From: Roseovarius sp. EL26
GTDB lineage: Bacteria; Pseudomonadota; Alphaproteobacteria; Rhodobacterales; Rhodobacteraceae
Length of the DNA: 64,000 nucleotides
Reading direction: 5' to 3'
Assembly (NCBI RefSeq): GCF_900327775.1
Contig: NZ_OUMZ01000005.1
Coordinates: forward strand, 124,001 to 188,000
Shown: positions 1 through 9,461 of the stretch, piece after piece
Numbering within the stretch: position 1 is the stretch's first letter
Layout: each line of letters starts with the position of its first letter
Program-made: the position numbers and the translations under genes
The notes under the pieces: generated by a model
The model's database searches: none
Seen by the model: the letters and a program-made list of their open reading frames with translations, nothing else
What the model was told of the DNA's origin: nothing

Positions 1-1675
1 CATCTTTGACGAAGCCGGAATCACCTTCTGGGACTGTGCGCATGAGGGTTCAGGTGGCATGATGGCGGACGGTTACACCCGTGCCACTGGTAAAATGTCG
101 ATGATGATCGCGCAAAACGGTCCAGGTATCACAAACTTCGTGACTGCCGTTAAAACTGCTTACTGGAACCACACGCCACTGCTGCTGGTGACGCCACAGG
201 CTGCAAACAAGACCATGGGTCAGGGTGGTTTCCAGGAAATGGAACAGATGCGCATGTTTGCTGACTGCGTCTGCTACCAAGAAGAAGTTCGCGACCCAAC
301 TCGTATGGCCGAAGTTCTGAGCCGCGTTATCATGAACGCCAAGCGCGCTTCTGCCCCTGCACAAATCAACGTTCCACGTGATTACTTCACTCAAATCGTT
401 GACATTGATCTGCCAGCGGTTGTTGAATTCGAACTGCCATCCGGTGGTGCCACAGCCGTTTCCGAAGCCGCAGCTTTGCTGTCAGACGCGAAAAACCCTG
501 TCATCCTGAATGGTGCCGGTACCGTTCTGTCAAATGGCGGCATCGCAGCTTCCAAAGCACTGGCCGAGCGTCTGGACGCCCCAGTTTGTGTTGGCTACCA
601 GCATAACGACGCCTTCCCAGGTTCGCACCCATTGTTTGCGGGTCCTCTGGGTTACAACGGCTCCAAAGCCGGCATGGAACTGATCAAAGAAGCAGATGTT
701 GTTCTCTGCCTTGGTACCCGTCTGAACCCATTCTCCACTCTGCCGGGTTACGGCATGGATTACTGGCCGACAGATGCGAAAATCATTCAGGTTGATATCA
801 ACCCAAGCCGCATTGGTCTGACCAAGAAGGTATCAGTGGGTATTGTTGGTGACGCGGCAACCGTTGCAACCAACATTCTGGCACAGCTTTCCGACAGCGC
901 TGGCGACGAAGGTCGTGACGCACGCAAAGCAAACATCGCTGAGAAAAAATCACGTTGGGCGCAAGAACTGACATCGATGGATCACGAGCAAGACGATCCG
1001 GGCACAACCTGGAACGAGCGTGCACGAGCAGACAAGCCAGAGTGGCTGTCACCACGCAAAGCATGGCGTGCCATTCAATCAGCCCTGCCAAAAGACGCGA
1101 TCATCTCGTCTGACATCGGCAACAACTGCGCCATCGGTAACGCCTATCCATCATTCGAAGAAGGCCGCAAATATCTGGCACCTGGTCTGTTTGGTCCTTG
1201 TGGTTACGGCTTGCCATCGGTTGTTGGCGCAAAAATCGGCTGCCCAGACGTGCCTGTTGTTGGTTTCTCCGGCGACGGCGCATTTGGTATCGCCGTGACC
1301 GAGCTGACCGCGATTGGCCGCGAAGAATGGCCTGCCGTCACACAGGTTGTTTTCCGTAACTATCAGTGGGGTGCTGAAAAGCGTAACTCTACTCTGTGGT
1401 TCGACGACAACTTCGTCGGCACCGAGCTGGACACGCAAGTGTCTTACGCTGGTATCGCCAACGCATGTGGTCTGAAAGGCGTCATCGCCCGCACCATGGA
1501 CGAGCTGACCGATGCGCTGGCACAGGCTTGCGAAGATCAGAAAAACGGTATCACCACCCTGATTGAAGCGATGATCAACCAAGAATTGGGCGAGCCATTC
1601 CGCCGCGACGCCATGAAGAACCCTGTCAAAGTTGCCGGGATCGACAAGGCCGACATGCGCGAACAGCAAGTCTAA
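1..1675 (+). CDS. xsc: Sulfoacetaldehyde acetyltransferase (5' partial)
   Basis: ThDP-dependent enzyme that converts sulfoacetaldehyde and phosphate to acetyl phosphate and sulfite in the cytoplasm, the desulfonation step of taurine and related sulfonate degradation. The reading frame is open from base 2, so 557 codons are visible and roughly the first 30-40 residues of a protein of about 590 lie outside the window. The visible N-terminus (FWDCAHEGSGG then MADGYTRATG) matches the start region of the ThDP/acetolactate-synthase fold, and GDGAFGIAVTEL with a following NYQWGAEKRN is the ThDP/Mg-binding half. Xsc is preferred over acetolactate synthase because pta, a YeiH-type exporter gene and soeABC follow directly. 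An internal ATG at 59 is not the start, since conserved sequence continues upstream. Confidence 0.93.
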   Translation, partial: IFDEAGITFWDCAHEGSGGMMADGYTRATGKMSMMIAQNGPGITNFVTAVKTAYWNHTPLLLVTPQAANKTMGQGGFQEMEQMRMFADCVCYQEEVRDPTRMAEVLSRVIMNAKRASAPAQINVPRDYFTQIVDIDLPAVVEFELPSGGATAVSEAAALLSDAKNPVILNGAGTVLSNGGIAASKALAERLDAPVCVGYQHNDAFPGSHPLFAGPLGYNGSKAGMELIKEADVVLCLGTRLNPFSTLPGYGMDYWPTDAKIIQVDINPSRIGLTKKVSVGIVGDAATVATNILAQLSDSAGDEGRDARKANIAEKKSRWAQELTSMDHEQDDPGTTWNERARADKPEWLSPRKAWRAIQSALPKDAIISSDIGNNCAIGNAYPSFEEGRKYLAPGLFGPCGYGLPSVVGAKIGCPDVPVVGFSGDGAFGIAVTELTAIGREEWPAVTQVVFRNYQWGAEKRNSTLWFDDNFVGTELDTQVSYAGIANACGLKGVIARTMDELTDALAQACEDQKNGITTLIEAMINQELGEPFRRDAMKNPVKVAGIDKADMREQQV

Positions 1676-1683
1676 GAGTAGGG

Positions 1684-2694
1684 ATGTTGGACGGTATGAC
1701 ACTTCGCCCGGTTGAACTTCTACAATCGCTGGCCTCTGTCAGCCGCCCAACCATCGCACTCAGCGAAGGCAGTGATCCCCGCATTGTTGCGGGGGCGCTT
1801 GCCGCCATTTCAGCAGATATTGCTGACATCATACTGGTCGGTCCCAAGGCCGACATCCAAGCCGAGCTTGAGGCGCAAAATGCGCCTGATAGTTCGCACC
1901 TTTCAATTCATGATCCCGCCACATCTCATCTGACGGCAGACTTTGCCGCCGCGTTCCATGAGTTGCGCAAGCATAAAGGCGTGGACGAGGCCAAAGCGCA
2001 CTCGGCTGTTATGAACCCCGTGACCTATGCCGCCATGCTGGTGCGTCTGGGCCATGCCACTGGCACCGTTGGTGGCGCGGTCAACACCACATCAGACATC
2101 GTGCGCGCCGCGATTCAGGTGATCGGCAAGGCCCCTGATGCGGCGATGGTGTCTTCGTTCTTCTTGATGTATCCGCCGGCTGATGACGGCCGAACCATGC
2201 TTTATTCAGACTGTGGTTTGGTGATTGACCCAAGTTCCGAGGAACTGGTCGCCATTGCAGAAGCATCCGCAAAATCCTGCCAGTCGCTCCTGCGGCAAGA
2301 GCCAAAGATCGCCATGCTGTCGTTTTCGACCAAGGGCAGTGCCAAACATGCTGCCGTGTCCAAGGTTGAAACCGCGACACAAACCCTGCGCGACAACCGC
2401 CCTGACCTGAACGTTGATGGTGAACTGCAGTTTGACGCCGCTTTTGTCCCCTCGGTAGGCGAGAAAAAAAGCCCCGGCTCGAATGTGGCAGGACAGGCCA
2501 ACGTCATGATCTTCCCCAATCTCGATGCAGGTAACATTGGCTATAAAATCACCCAGCGTTTGGGTGGATACGCAGCCATCGGGCCCATCATGCAAGGGCT
2601 GGATAAACCCGCCAACGACCTTTCGCGCGGCTGTGTCGCCGAGGATGTTACCCAAATGATCGCCGTAACTGCATTGCAGGCACTGGCAGACTGA
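1684..2694 (+). CDS. pta: Phosphate acetyltransferase, short form
   Basis: Converts acetyl phosphate made by Xsc to acetyl-CoA in the cytoplasm, so sulfonate carbon can enter central metabolism. At 336 residues it contains only the PTA_PTB catalytic domain; conserved stretches include the early SEGSDPRIV, the NPVTYAAMLVR and GTVGGAVNTTSDIVRAA region mid-protein, and NVMIFPNLDAGNIGYK near the C-terminus. It starts 8 bp after the xsc stop, consistent with one transcript. The ATG at 1684 follows AAGAGTAGGG closely; a second in-frame ATG at 1696 is an alternative start. A short Pta next to xsc is the usual arrangement in sulfonate-degrading alphaproteobacteria. Confidence 0.93.
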   Translation: MLDGMTLRPVELLQSLASVSRPTIALSEGSDPRIVAGALAAISADIADIILVGPKADIQAELEAQNAPDSSHLSIHDPATSHLTADFAAAFHELRKHKGVDEAKAHSAVMNPVTYAAMLVRLGHATGTVGGAVNTTSDIVRAAIQVIGKAPDAAMVSSFFLMYPPADDGRTMLYSDCGLVIDPSSEELVAIAEASAKSCQSLLRQEPKIAMLSFSTKGSAKHAAVSKVETATQTLRDNRPDLNVDGELQFDAAFVPSVGEKKSPGSNVAGQANVMIFPNLDAGNIGYKITQRLGGYAAIGPIMQGLDKPANDLSRGCVAEDVTQMIAVTALQALAD

Positions 2695-2763
2695 AACAAA
2701 GGCAGCAGTTCCTCGGCCCTGCTGAGAGACGCCACCCATATTGAGTAAAGGACGAAGCGCAAT

Positions 2764-3795
2764 ATGGCGTCGGCACTTTCAAATCCCTCCCGCCTGATCG
2801 CAGATGCGCGGGCACAGGCCGGGCTGCTGTTTCCCGGCGTGATGATGGCTATCATTGTCGCTGTTACGGCCAAATTTTTATCCGAACATTATGACACGCC
2901 TGCAATGCTTCTGGCTTTGTTGCTTGGCATAGCGGTTAGCTTTTTGAGCGAAGAAGGCAAAGCCGTCCCGGGCATCGGGTTTTCATCGCGTACGTTGTTG
3001 CGCCTTGGTGTCGCTCTTTTGGGCGTGCGCGTCTCGATGACTTTGATGGCTGGGTTGAACGTCCAGCTTGTTGCCCTGATTGTCGGAGGCGTGGTTCTAA
3101 CCATCGGCTTTGGGCTGCTGGTTGGCCCATTGTTCGGCCACAAGTGGCGGTTCTCACTTCTGACAGCCGGCTCCGTTGCCATCTGTGGGGCCTCGGCCGC
3201 CATGGCTATCAGTGCGATCTTGCCGCGTGATGAACGCTCTGAAGAGCGGCTGATTTTTACCGTGGTTGGGGTCACCGTCCTGTCGACCGTCGCGATGATT
3301 GTCTATCCAATCTTGGTTTCCACTCTGCAAATGGATGATTTTGCTGGCGGCGTCTTCCTTGGGGCCACGATCCATGATGTAGCACAGGTCGTCGGCGCTG
3401 GATTCTCAATCTCTGAACAAGCGGGTGATACCGCAACTTTGGTAAAGCTGGTGCGCGTCGCCATGCTGGCGCCGATTGTTCTCGTAGCGTCACTAGCCAT
3501 CCGCCACTATGCAGCCGAAGACGGCGCAGATAAACGTCCACCCATCCTGCCAGGTTTCGTGATCGGCTTTATTGTGTTGGCTGCACTCAGCTCCTTCGGG
3601 GTGATCCCCGCTGCTGTTGCAGACCTCGCCGGTCAGGCATCGCGCTGGCTGTTGCTGATCGCCATTGCGGCGGTAGGAATGAAAACAAACCTCAAGCAAG
3701 TAGCTTCCGTCGGCGGGGCAGCAATTGCCCTGATTGTTGTGGAAACTATTTTCATTGCGGTTCTTATGCTTACAGGAATAATGTTCCTGAGTTAG
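2764..3795 (+). CDS. YeiH-family membrane protein, putative sulfate exporter
   Basis: Integral inner-membrane protein of 343 residues from the UPF0324/YeiH family (PF03601). Many hydrophobic helices are visible, and AGSVAICGASAAMAISAI and FLGATIHDVAQVVGAG are family hallmarks. Members encoded beside xsc have been proposed to export sulfate or sulfite generated by desulfonation. Here the gene lies between pta and the sulfite dehydrogenase genes, which supports that role by context, but the substrate cannot be read from the sequence. The start follows AGGACGAAGCGCAAT. It probably belongs to the xsc-pta transcript, with 69 bp between pta and this gene. Confidence 0.85.
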   Translation: MASALSNPSRLIADARAQAGLLFPGVMMAIIVAVTAKFLSEHYDTPAMLLALLLGIAVSFLSEEGKAVPGIGFSSRTLLRLGVALLGVRVSMTLMAGLNVQLVALIVGGVVLTIGFGLLVGPLFGHKWRFSLLTAGSVAICGASAAMAISAILPRDERSEERLIFTVVGVTVLSTVAMIVYPILVSTLQMDDFAGGVFLGATIHDVAQVVGAGFSISEQAGDTATLVKLVRVAMLAPIVLVASLAIRHYAAEDGADKRPPILPGFVIGFIVLAALSSFGVIPAAVADLAGQASRWLLLIAIAAVGMKTNLKQVASVGGAAIALIVVETIFIAVLMLTGIMFLS

Positions 3796-3820
3796 TCCAA
3801 CGGGGAGAAAAATTAGCCAG

Positions 3821-6634
3821 ATGACCATCCAGCAACCGAAAATAGATACTTCCCCCAAGATCTCGGATGAGATCCGAAAAACCACTTGTTATATGTGTGC
3901 CTGCCGTTGCGGCATCAACGTGCACATGAAAGATGGCCCCGACGGCAAAAGGCAGGTTGCCTATATCGAGGGCAACCGCGACCACCCGGTGAACAAAGGC
4001 GTGCTTTGCGCCAAAGGCAGCGCCGGCATCATGCAAGTCAACGCGCCGTCGCGTCTCAAGGCCCCGATGAAACGTGTTGGTCCTCGTGGATCTGGAGAGT
4101 TTGAAGAGATCAGTTGGGATGAGGCGCTGGATATGGCCGTAGGCCTGCTCAAGCCGATCCGCGAAAAAGATCCCAAAAAACTGGCCTTCTTTACCGGCCG
4201 GGATCAATCGCAAAGCTTCACAGGTTTCTGGGCGCAAAACTTTGGTACGCCAAACTTTGCCGCGCACGGTGGGTTCTGTTCCGTCAACATGGCGGCAGGC
4301 GGTATCTACACCATGGGTGGCGCCTTCTGGGAATTTGGTCAACCTGACTGGGATCGCTCCAAACTGTTCATGCTGTTTGGTGTGGCCGAAGACCACGATT
4401 CAAACCCGATCAAGATCGGCATTGGCAAGATCAAAGGCAACGGCGGCAAGATCATTGGCGTCAACCCGATCCGCTCTGGCTACAATGCTGTGGCGGATGA
4501 ATGGGTGGGGATCACCCCGGGCACCGATGGCCTGTTTATTCTTGCAATGGTGCACGAGCTGTTCCGCGCCGGTAAGCTGGATCTGGAGTATCTCTCGCGT
4601 TTCACCAATGCACCGGTTCTGATCGATGCAGAAACCGGCCTGCTTATGCGCGATGACGCGGGCAAAGAACTGGTGATCGACCGCCGCACCGGCAAGCTGG
4701 TGGCATTTGATCAAAAGGGCATCCTGCCCGATCTGGCCGCCACGCACGAGGGCAACCGCACCGTGTTCCAGCTGATGGCGGAAAAGTACCTTGATCCGCA
4801 ATACGCGCCCGAGGCCGTGGCCGAGCGTTGTGGCATCTCAGCCGACCGCATCCGTAAGATCACATCGGAACTGGCACGCGTCGCCTTTGATGAAGAGTTC
4901 GAGCTGGATCAAAGCTGGACTGACTTCCGTGGTGACACCCACGACAAGATGGTTGGTCGTCCGGTCTCCTTCCACTCGATGCGCGGTGTGTCTGCCCACT
5001 CGAACGGGTTTCAAACCTGCCGTGCGCTGCACCTGCTGCAGATCATCCTTGGCACGGTCGAGGTTCCGGGCGGTTTCCGCTTCAAACCACCTTATCCAAA
5101 GCCAGTTTCGGCCCACCCAAAACCGCACTGCGGCGTGCAGCCAAACTGCCCTTTGGACGGCCCGCACCTCGGCTTTGTCCACGGCCCTGACGACCTGATG
5201 CTCAATGAGGATGGATCGCCCGCGCGGATCGACAAGGCGTTTACTTGGGAAAACCCAATGTCCAGCCACGGGCTGATGCATATGGTCATCTCCAACGCCC
5301 ATGCTGGTGACCCATACAAGATCGACACGCTCTTTATGTACATGGCGAACATGTCGTGGAACTCCTCGATGAATTCCGGCGGCGTGATGAAAATGCTGAC
5401 CGACAAAGATGAAAACGGCGACTACGTCATTCCCAACATCATCTATTCCGATGCTTATAGCTCTGAAATGGTGGCCTATGCCGATCTGATTCTGCCGGAC
5501 ACAACCTATCTGGAACGGCACGATTGCATCAGCCTGTTGGACCGCCCGATTTGCGAAGCTGACGCCGCTGCCGACGCCATTCGCTGGCCCGTGATCGAAC
5601 CTGATCGCGATGTGCGCGGTTTCCAGACCACTTTGGTGCATCTGGCCAACCGTCTGGGCATGCCGGGGTTCGTGAACGAGGACGGATCTGCCAAATACGA
5701 AGACTACGCTGACTATATCGTCAATCACGAACGCAAGCCGGGCATTGGCCCCTTGGCGGGTTTCCGTGGCAAAGACGGCGACAAGGTTGGCCGGGGTGAG
5801 GTGAACCCTGATCAGCTGGATAAATACATCGAAAACGGCGGCTTTTTTGTTGAACACGTCCCAGCCGGGGCCGACTACTATAAGCCGTGGAACAGTGCCT
5901 ATCAGGACTGGGCCGTTGGTATGGGCATCTTCGACAAGCCCGAGCCGTATCTGTTTTCGCTCTACTCTGAGCCGATGCGCAAATTCCAACGTGCAGCTGA
6001 GGGCCACGGCGAACGTCAACCGCCTGAGCATCTGCGCCAACGTGTCAAAGAGACGATGGACCCACTGCCGATCTGGTATGCCCCGTTCGAGGACAGCCAT
6101 GTCGACACAGACGAATTCACCGTTCATGCTCTGACACAACGCCCAATGGCGATGTATCATTCATGGGGCACCCAAAACGCCTGGCTGCGTCAGATCCACG
6201 GGCGCAATCCGCTCTATGTTCCTACCAAGATTTGGGAGGCGAACAGCTTTGAGGATGGCGATTGGGCCAAGGTCAGCTCGGTCCACGGATCGATCACCGT
6301 GCCGGTTGCCCATATGGCGGCACTGAACGAGAACACAGTCTGGACATGGAATGCCATCGGCAAGCGCAAAGGCGCTTGGGCGCTGGAAAACGATGCACCC
6401 GAAGCCACCAAAGGGTTCCTGCTCAACCATCTCATTCACGAGCTGTTGCCACCCAAAGGCGACGGCTTGCGCTGGTCCAACTCTGACCCGATCACCGGAC
6501 AGGCGGCATGGTTCGATCTGCGGGTGAAAATCGAAAAGTCAGCAGCACCCGCGGAATGTGACCCCGCCTTCCCGCCGATCAAATCACCGGTCGGGCAAGG
6601 ACCAAAAGAACTGAAATGGAAGGTGGGCAAATGA
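3821..6634 (+). CDS. soeA: Sulfite dehydrogenase (quinone) molybdopterin subunit
   Basis: Catalytic subunit of 937 residues from the DMSO-reductase/complex-iron-sulfur molybdoenzyme family. Cys23, Cys26, Cys30 and Cys63 form the N-terminal [4Fe-4S] motif (CYMCACRC, then VLCAKG). Cys153 in HGGFCSVNM is the likely molybdenum ligand. There is no twin-arginine signal peptide, so the protein should stay in the cytoplasm, as described for SoeA. Family membership alone would also fit other DMSO-reductase relatives. The assignment to sulfite oxidation rests on the three-gene layout and on xsc-pta immediately upstream, which produce sulfite. The stop overlaps the soeB start (ATGA). Confidence 0.88.
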   Translation: MTIQQPKIDTSPKISDEIRKTTCYMCACRCGINVHMKDGPDGKRQVAYIEGNRDHPVNKGVLCAKGSAGIMQVNAPSRLKAPMKRVGPRGSGEFEEISWDEALDMAVGLLKPIREKDPKKLAFFTGRDQSQSFTGFWAQNFGTPNFAAHGGFCSVNMAAGGIYTMGGAFWEFGQPDWDRSKLFMLFGVAEDHDSNPIKIGIGKIKGNGGKIIGVNPIRSGYNAVADEWVGITPGTDGLFILAMVHELFRAGKLDLEYLSRFTNAPVLIDAETGLLMRDDAGKELVIDRRTGKLVAFDQKGILPDLAATHEGNRTVFQLMAEKYLDPQYAPEAVAERCGISADRIRKITSELARVAFDEEFELDQSWTDFRGDTHDKMVGRPVSFHSMRGVSAHSNGFQTCRALHLLQIILGTVEVPGGFRFKPPYPKPVSAHPKPHCGVQPNCPLDGPHLGFVHGPDDLMLNEDGSPARIDKAFTWENPMSSHGLMHMVISNAHAGDPYKIDTLFMYMANMSWNSSMNSGGVMKMLTDKDENGDYVIPNIIYSDAYSSEMVAYADLILPDTTYLERHDCISLLDRPICEADAAADAIRWPVIEPDRDVRGFQTTLVHLANRLGMPGFVNEDGSAKYEDYADYIVNHERKPGIGPLAGFRGKDGDKVGRGEVNPDQLDKYIENGGFFVEHVPAGADYYKPWNSAYQDWAVGMGIFDKPEPYLFSLYSEPMRKFQRAAEGHGERQPPEHLRQRVKETMDPLPIWYAPFEDSHVDTDEFTVHALTQRPMAMYHSWGTQNAWLRQIHGRNPLYVPTKIWEANSFEDGDWAKVSSVHGSITVPVAHMAALNENTVWTWNAIGKRKGAWALENDAPEATKGFLLNHLIHELLPPKGDGLRWSNSDPITGQAAWFDLRVKIEKSAAPAECDPAFPPIKSPVGQGPKELKWKVGK

Positions 6635-7395
6635 CAACGCTACCAGGAAAAACCGAAAAGAAACTTGGCCTTGTCATTGATCTGGACACCTGCGTTGGCT
6701 GCCATGCCTGCGTGATCTCCTGCAAAGGCTGGAACACCGAAAACTACGGTGCACCATTGTCGGATCAAGATCCCTACGGCGGTGATCCATCAGGCACCTT
6801 CCTCAACCGCGTGCACAGTTTCGAGGTGCAGCCGCTGGCCACCAGTGAAAAACCGCATCCCGCGGCACAGCTGATTCACTTCCCGAAGTCCTGCCTGCAC
6901 TGCGAGGACGCGCCCTGCGTCACCGTTTGCCCCACCGGGGCCAGCTACAAGCGGGTCGAGGATGGCATCGTTCTGGTTAATGAGAGCGACTGTATCGGTT
7001 GCGGTCTCTGCGCGTGGTCCTGCCCTTACGGTGCCCGCGAATTGGATCAGGCCGAAGGTGTGATGAAGAAATGCACGCTTTGTGTCGACCGGATCTATAA
7101 TGAAAACCTGCCCGAGGTGGACCGTGTCCCCACTTGCGTCCGAACCTGCCCCGCAGGCGCGCGTCACTTTGGTGACTTTGCCGATCCCGATAGCAACGTG
7201 TCCAAGCTGACCGCTGAACGTGGTGGCATGGACCTGATGCCAGAACAAGGCACCAAACCCGTCAACAAATACCTGCCACCACGGCCAAAGGATGAAATGG
7301 ACCAGATCGATGTTCTGGCACCCTTCCTTGCGCCTGTTGCCGAAGAGCCTGCGGGCTTTGCCGGTTGGCTTGATAAAATGCTGGAGAAAATCTGA
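6631..7395 (+). CDS. soeB: Sulfite dehydrogenase iron-sulfur subunit
   Basis: Ferredoxin-like electron-transfer subunit with four cysteine clusters: CVGCHACVISC at residues 21-31, CLHCEDAPCVTVCP, CIGCGLCAWSCP, and CTLC plus TCVRTCP. This is the DmsB/NrfC-type arrangement of four [4Fe-4S] centres. It would carry electrons from the molybdenum centre of SoeA to the membrane anchor SoeC. The ATG at 6631 overlaps the soeA stop by four bases (ATGA) and has AGGTGGG just upstream; an in-frame ATG at 6616 lies inside soeA and lacks that spacing. The overlap implies translational coupling, hence one complex. Confidence 0.9.
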   Translation: MTTLPGKTEKKLGLVIDLDTCVGCHACVISCKGWNTENYGAPLSDQDPYGGDPSGTFLNRVHSFEVQPLATSEKPHPAAQLIHFPKSCLHCEDAPCVTVCPTGASYKRVEDGIVLVNESDCIGCGLCAWSCPYGARELDQAEGVMKKCTLCVDRIYNENLPEVDRVPTCVRTCPAGARHFGDFADPDSNVSKLTAERGGMDLMPEQGTKPVNKYLPPRPKDEMDQIDVLAPFLAPVAEEPAGFAGWLDKMLEKI

Positions 7396-8282
7396 TGCAT
7401 CCCGCACCCTCAGTTATTGTCTTCACCACCCTTTCGGGTCTGGGCTTTGGCCTTTTGTTCTGGCTGGGCCTTGGCCTGCCTGCGGTCACCGGATGGGTCG
7501 CCTTTGTCATGTTCGTCATCGCCTATGCGATGGCCGTTGGTGGCTTGCTGGCCTCAACCTTTCACCTTGGTCGTCCTGAACGCGCGATGAAGGCTTTCAA
7601 ACAATGGCGCTCCAGCTGGCTCAGCCGCGAAGGATGCTGCGCCGTTGGTGCATTGGTGGTGATGGGCCTCTATGCACTTGGTGCCGTGTTCTTTGGTCAA
7701 ACCTGGACCCTTCTGGGTTGGATCGGCGCGCTGCTGTCATTGTTAACCGTCTTCACCACCTCAATGATCTACACCCAGCTTAAAACCATCCCGCGCTGGA
7801 ACATGGGCCTCACACCCGTAATGTTCCTGTCCTTCAGCCTTGCTGGTGGGGCCTTGATGGCGGGCCAAGTCCGTTTGGCGATTGTGCTGCTGCTGATCGC
7901 GGCAATTGTCCAACTGGCCTATTGGAAACAGGGTGATCTGGCGTTTGCCGTCTCGGGCACCAACATGGGCACCGCCACGGGCCTTGGGGATCGCGGTGAA
8001 GTTCGCGCGTTTGAGCCGCCGCATACCGGCACCAATTACCTGCTGCGCGAATTTGTGCATGTGGTCGGCCGTAAACACGCCGCCAAACTACGGGTTATAT
8101 CCTTTGCGCTGGCTTTTGCTTTGCCACTCGCGATTTTGCTGGTGACAATACTGGGCAACACTGGACATCACGTGCTGCCGTTCTTTGCGGTTCTGTCACA
8201 TCTTGCGGGCGTGGCCACGTCGCGCTGGCTGTTCTTTGCACAGGCCGAACATGTCGTTGGTTTGTACTACGGCAAACGCTGA
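7395..8282 (+). CDS. soeC: Sulfite dehydrogenase membrane anchor, DmsC family
   Basis: Hydrophobic integral membrane protein of 295 residues of the DmsC family, with about eight predicted membrane helices. It anchors SoeAB to the cytoplasmic face of the inner membrane and passes electrons to quinone. Recognisable stretches are ASTFHLGRPERAMKAFKQW near residue 55 and FEPPHTGTNYLLREF near residue 205. The ATG overlaps the soeB stop (TGATG). A strong inverted repeat follows the stop, so soeC is the last gene of the xsc-to-soeC run. Confidence 0.88.
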   Translation: MHPAPSVIVFTTLSGLGFGLLFWLGLGLPAVTGWVAFVMFVIAYAMAVGGLLASTFHLGRPERAMKAFKQWRSSWLSREGCCAVGALVVMGLYALGAVFFGQTWTLLGWIGALLSLLTVFTTSMIYTQLKTIPRWNMGLTPVMFLSFSLAGGALMAGQVRLAIVLLLIAAIVQLAYWKQGDLAFAVSGTNMGTATGLGDRGEVRAFEPPHTGTNYLLREFVHVVGRKHAAKLRVISFALAFALPLAILLVTILGNTGHHVLPFFAVLSHLAGVATSRWLFFAQAEHVVGLYYGKR

Positions 8283-8287
8283 ATCTT

Positions 8288-8318
8288 TCAGACGGCGCAC
8301 TCAAAGCGCGCCGTCTGA
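8288..8318. terminator. Terminator after soeC
   Basis: Perfect 11-bp inverted repeat, TCAGACGGCGC at 8288-8298 with its complement at 8308-8318 and a 9-nt loop. It lies between the convergent soeC and lipoprotein genes and could serve both. There is no long T run, so strength is uncertain. Confidence 0.7.
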
Positions 8319-8319
8319 G

Positions 8320-8643
8320 CTAACTTTGTTCGCCGCCCTGATTTGCAACAGGGCAGGCAAATGTTAAAAACCACGTACCTCCCAACCCCATAGGCCCAAT
8401 ATACGGTATCGTGTTTTCGGCACTTCCCGATGGCGCAGAGCATTTGCCCTCAGCGGCGCGAAGCATTCTGTTCTTCGGGATCGAGTTATCATTCGACAGC
8501 CAGTGTGTTGTTGCCGAAAACTGTGGTTCGGGCAGGGCGTCGATGGGTTTCGTTAAGCGGGTCACTTTTACTCCGCATCCTCCAACGACGAAGGCTGCTG
8601 ATAATACAGTTGCCTTAAACAGTGAGGGTTTCGTGGAGATCAA
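8320..8643 (-). CDS. Small predicted lipoprotein, unknown function
   Basis: Encodes 107 residues with a basic start, a hydrophobic stretch and the lipobox VVGGC around residue 23, so the mature protein is probably lipid-anchored in the envelope. No known domain is recognised in the remainder. The start is TTG at 8643; it lies 3 bp after the stop of the upstream DUF1523 gene, suggesting co-transcription. The out-of-frame ATG at 8650 cannot be used. The gene ends right at the terminator shared with soeC. Confidence 0.6.
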   Translation of the reverse strand: MISTKPSLFKATVLSAAFVVGGCGVKVTRLTKPIDALPEPQFSATTHWLSNDNSIPKNRMLRAAEGKCSAPSGSAENTIPYIGPMGLGGTWFLTFACPVANQGGEQS

Positions 8644-8646
8644 GAT

Positions 8647-9228
8647 TCATCCCCACCCGTCGGTCCACTCATCAACCTTCGGATTGATCTTGTTCTCGCG
8701 AAACCGTTTCCATCGCACACGTACCGCCCAGAACAGTGCGAACAGGGCGATCAGGAAGATAATATTGAACCATGGGATAATCCGCACATCCGGGCCACTC
8801 ACGGGCCAGATTTTCAGCGCATTGGGATAAACGGTCAACATCTCAATACGCCAGCCATAGTGTTTTACCGCAACCCACTGCGCATGCTCGGCGCTTTTCT
8901 TCGAGATCAGATCAGATGCCTCTGCCTGCAGGTTGGCTGTGTCGAATTTCATGTATGGGGGCCAGCCCCAACCGGTATCTTCATTGCGATAAATACGCGG
9001 CTTGTTCTTGGGCGAAAACGCTTGAATGAAAAACACATCGCGACGGGTTGCTTCTGAACTGCTGCCAGCATCCCCACTGCTCCAGAACAAGGCATTGCTA
9101 CCGGGATTGACCTGTTTTTCATAGGTGTCAGTGATCCGTACCACATCATAGTGCGGTAGCGTGTAATGAAGAAACGACACCACCAGCAGCAAAATCAATG
9201 CCTGAAGTGTGCGTTTTACATAGATCAT
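8647..9228 (-). CDS. DUF1523 family membrane protein
   Basis: Protein of 193 residues with an N-terminal membrane helix (residues about 6-25), a periplasmic middle containing VVRITDTYEKQV and YRNEDTGWGWPPYMKFD, and a second helix near residue 150 (IIPWFNIIFLIALFALFW) followed by a basic cytoplasmic tail. This is the DUF1523 pattern, common in Rhodobacterales and of unknown function. It is followed by the small lipoprotein gene, so both may act in the envelope. Confidence 0.8.
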   Translation of the reverse strand: MIYVKRTLQALILLLVVSFLHYTLPHYDVVRITDTYEKQVNPGSNALFWSSGDAGSSSEATRRDVFFIQAFSPKNKPRIYRNEDTGWGWPPYMKFDTANLQAEASDLISKKSAEHAQWVAVKHYGWRIEMLTVYPNALKIWPVSGPDVRIIPWFNIIFLIALFALFWAVRVRWKRFRENKINPKVDEWTDGWG

Positions 9229-9461
9229 TCCGGGGTCGCTCCTTGTTGTGTCGTGACGATATCGGATCGCTGTGTCTGCTGCGACGGGTAAAATGTAGTG
9301 TGCTGCATCAAAATTGTGATGTCGCCGCTGTGGATCGATCGTCTTGTCTTATTGATAAAAGGTATCTTCGTTTCTGCACAAGGGGCTGTGCGGCAAGAAA
9401 TCTCGCCTTTTGAGGGAAACGTGCTACCTTTCTGCAGATTTCAAATCAGCGGGAGAGTTCC
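9229..9461. other. Intergenic region between divergent DUF1523 and cyclase genes
   Basis: 233 bp separating divergently transcribed genes, so it must contain promoters for both. I see no convincing ORF, hairpin or recognised operator. A purine-rich GGGAGAG lies just upstream of the ATG at 9462. Confidence 0.5.

Noticed and set aside
4838..6160. Open frame of 440 codons on the minus strand
   Set aside because: Lies wholly antisense to soeA, has the His/Arg/Val-rich composition of a shadow frame, and no ribosome site; soeA has clear domain motifs on the plus strand.
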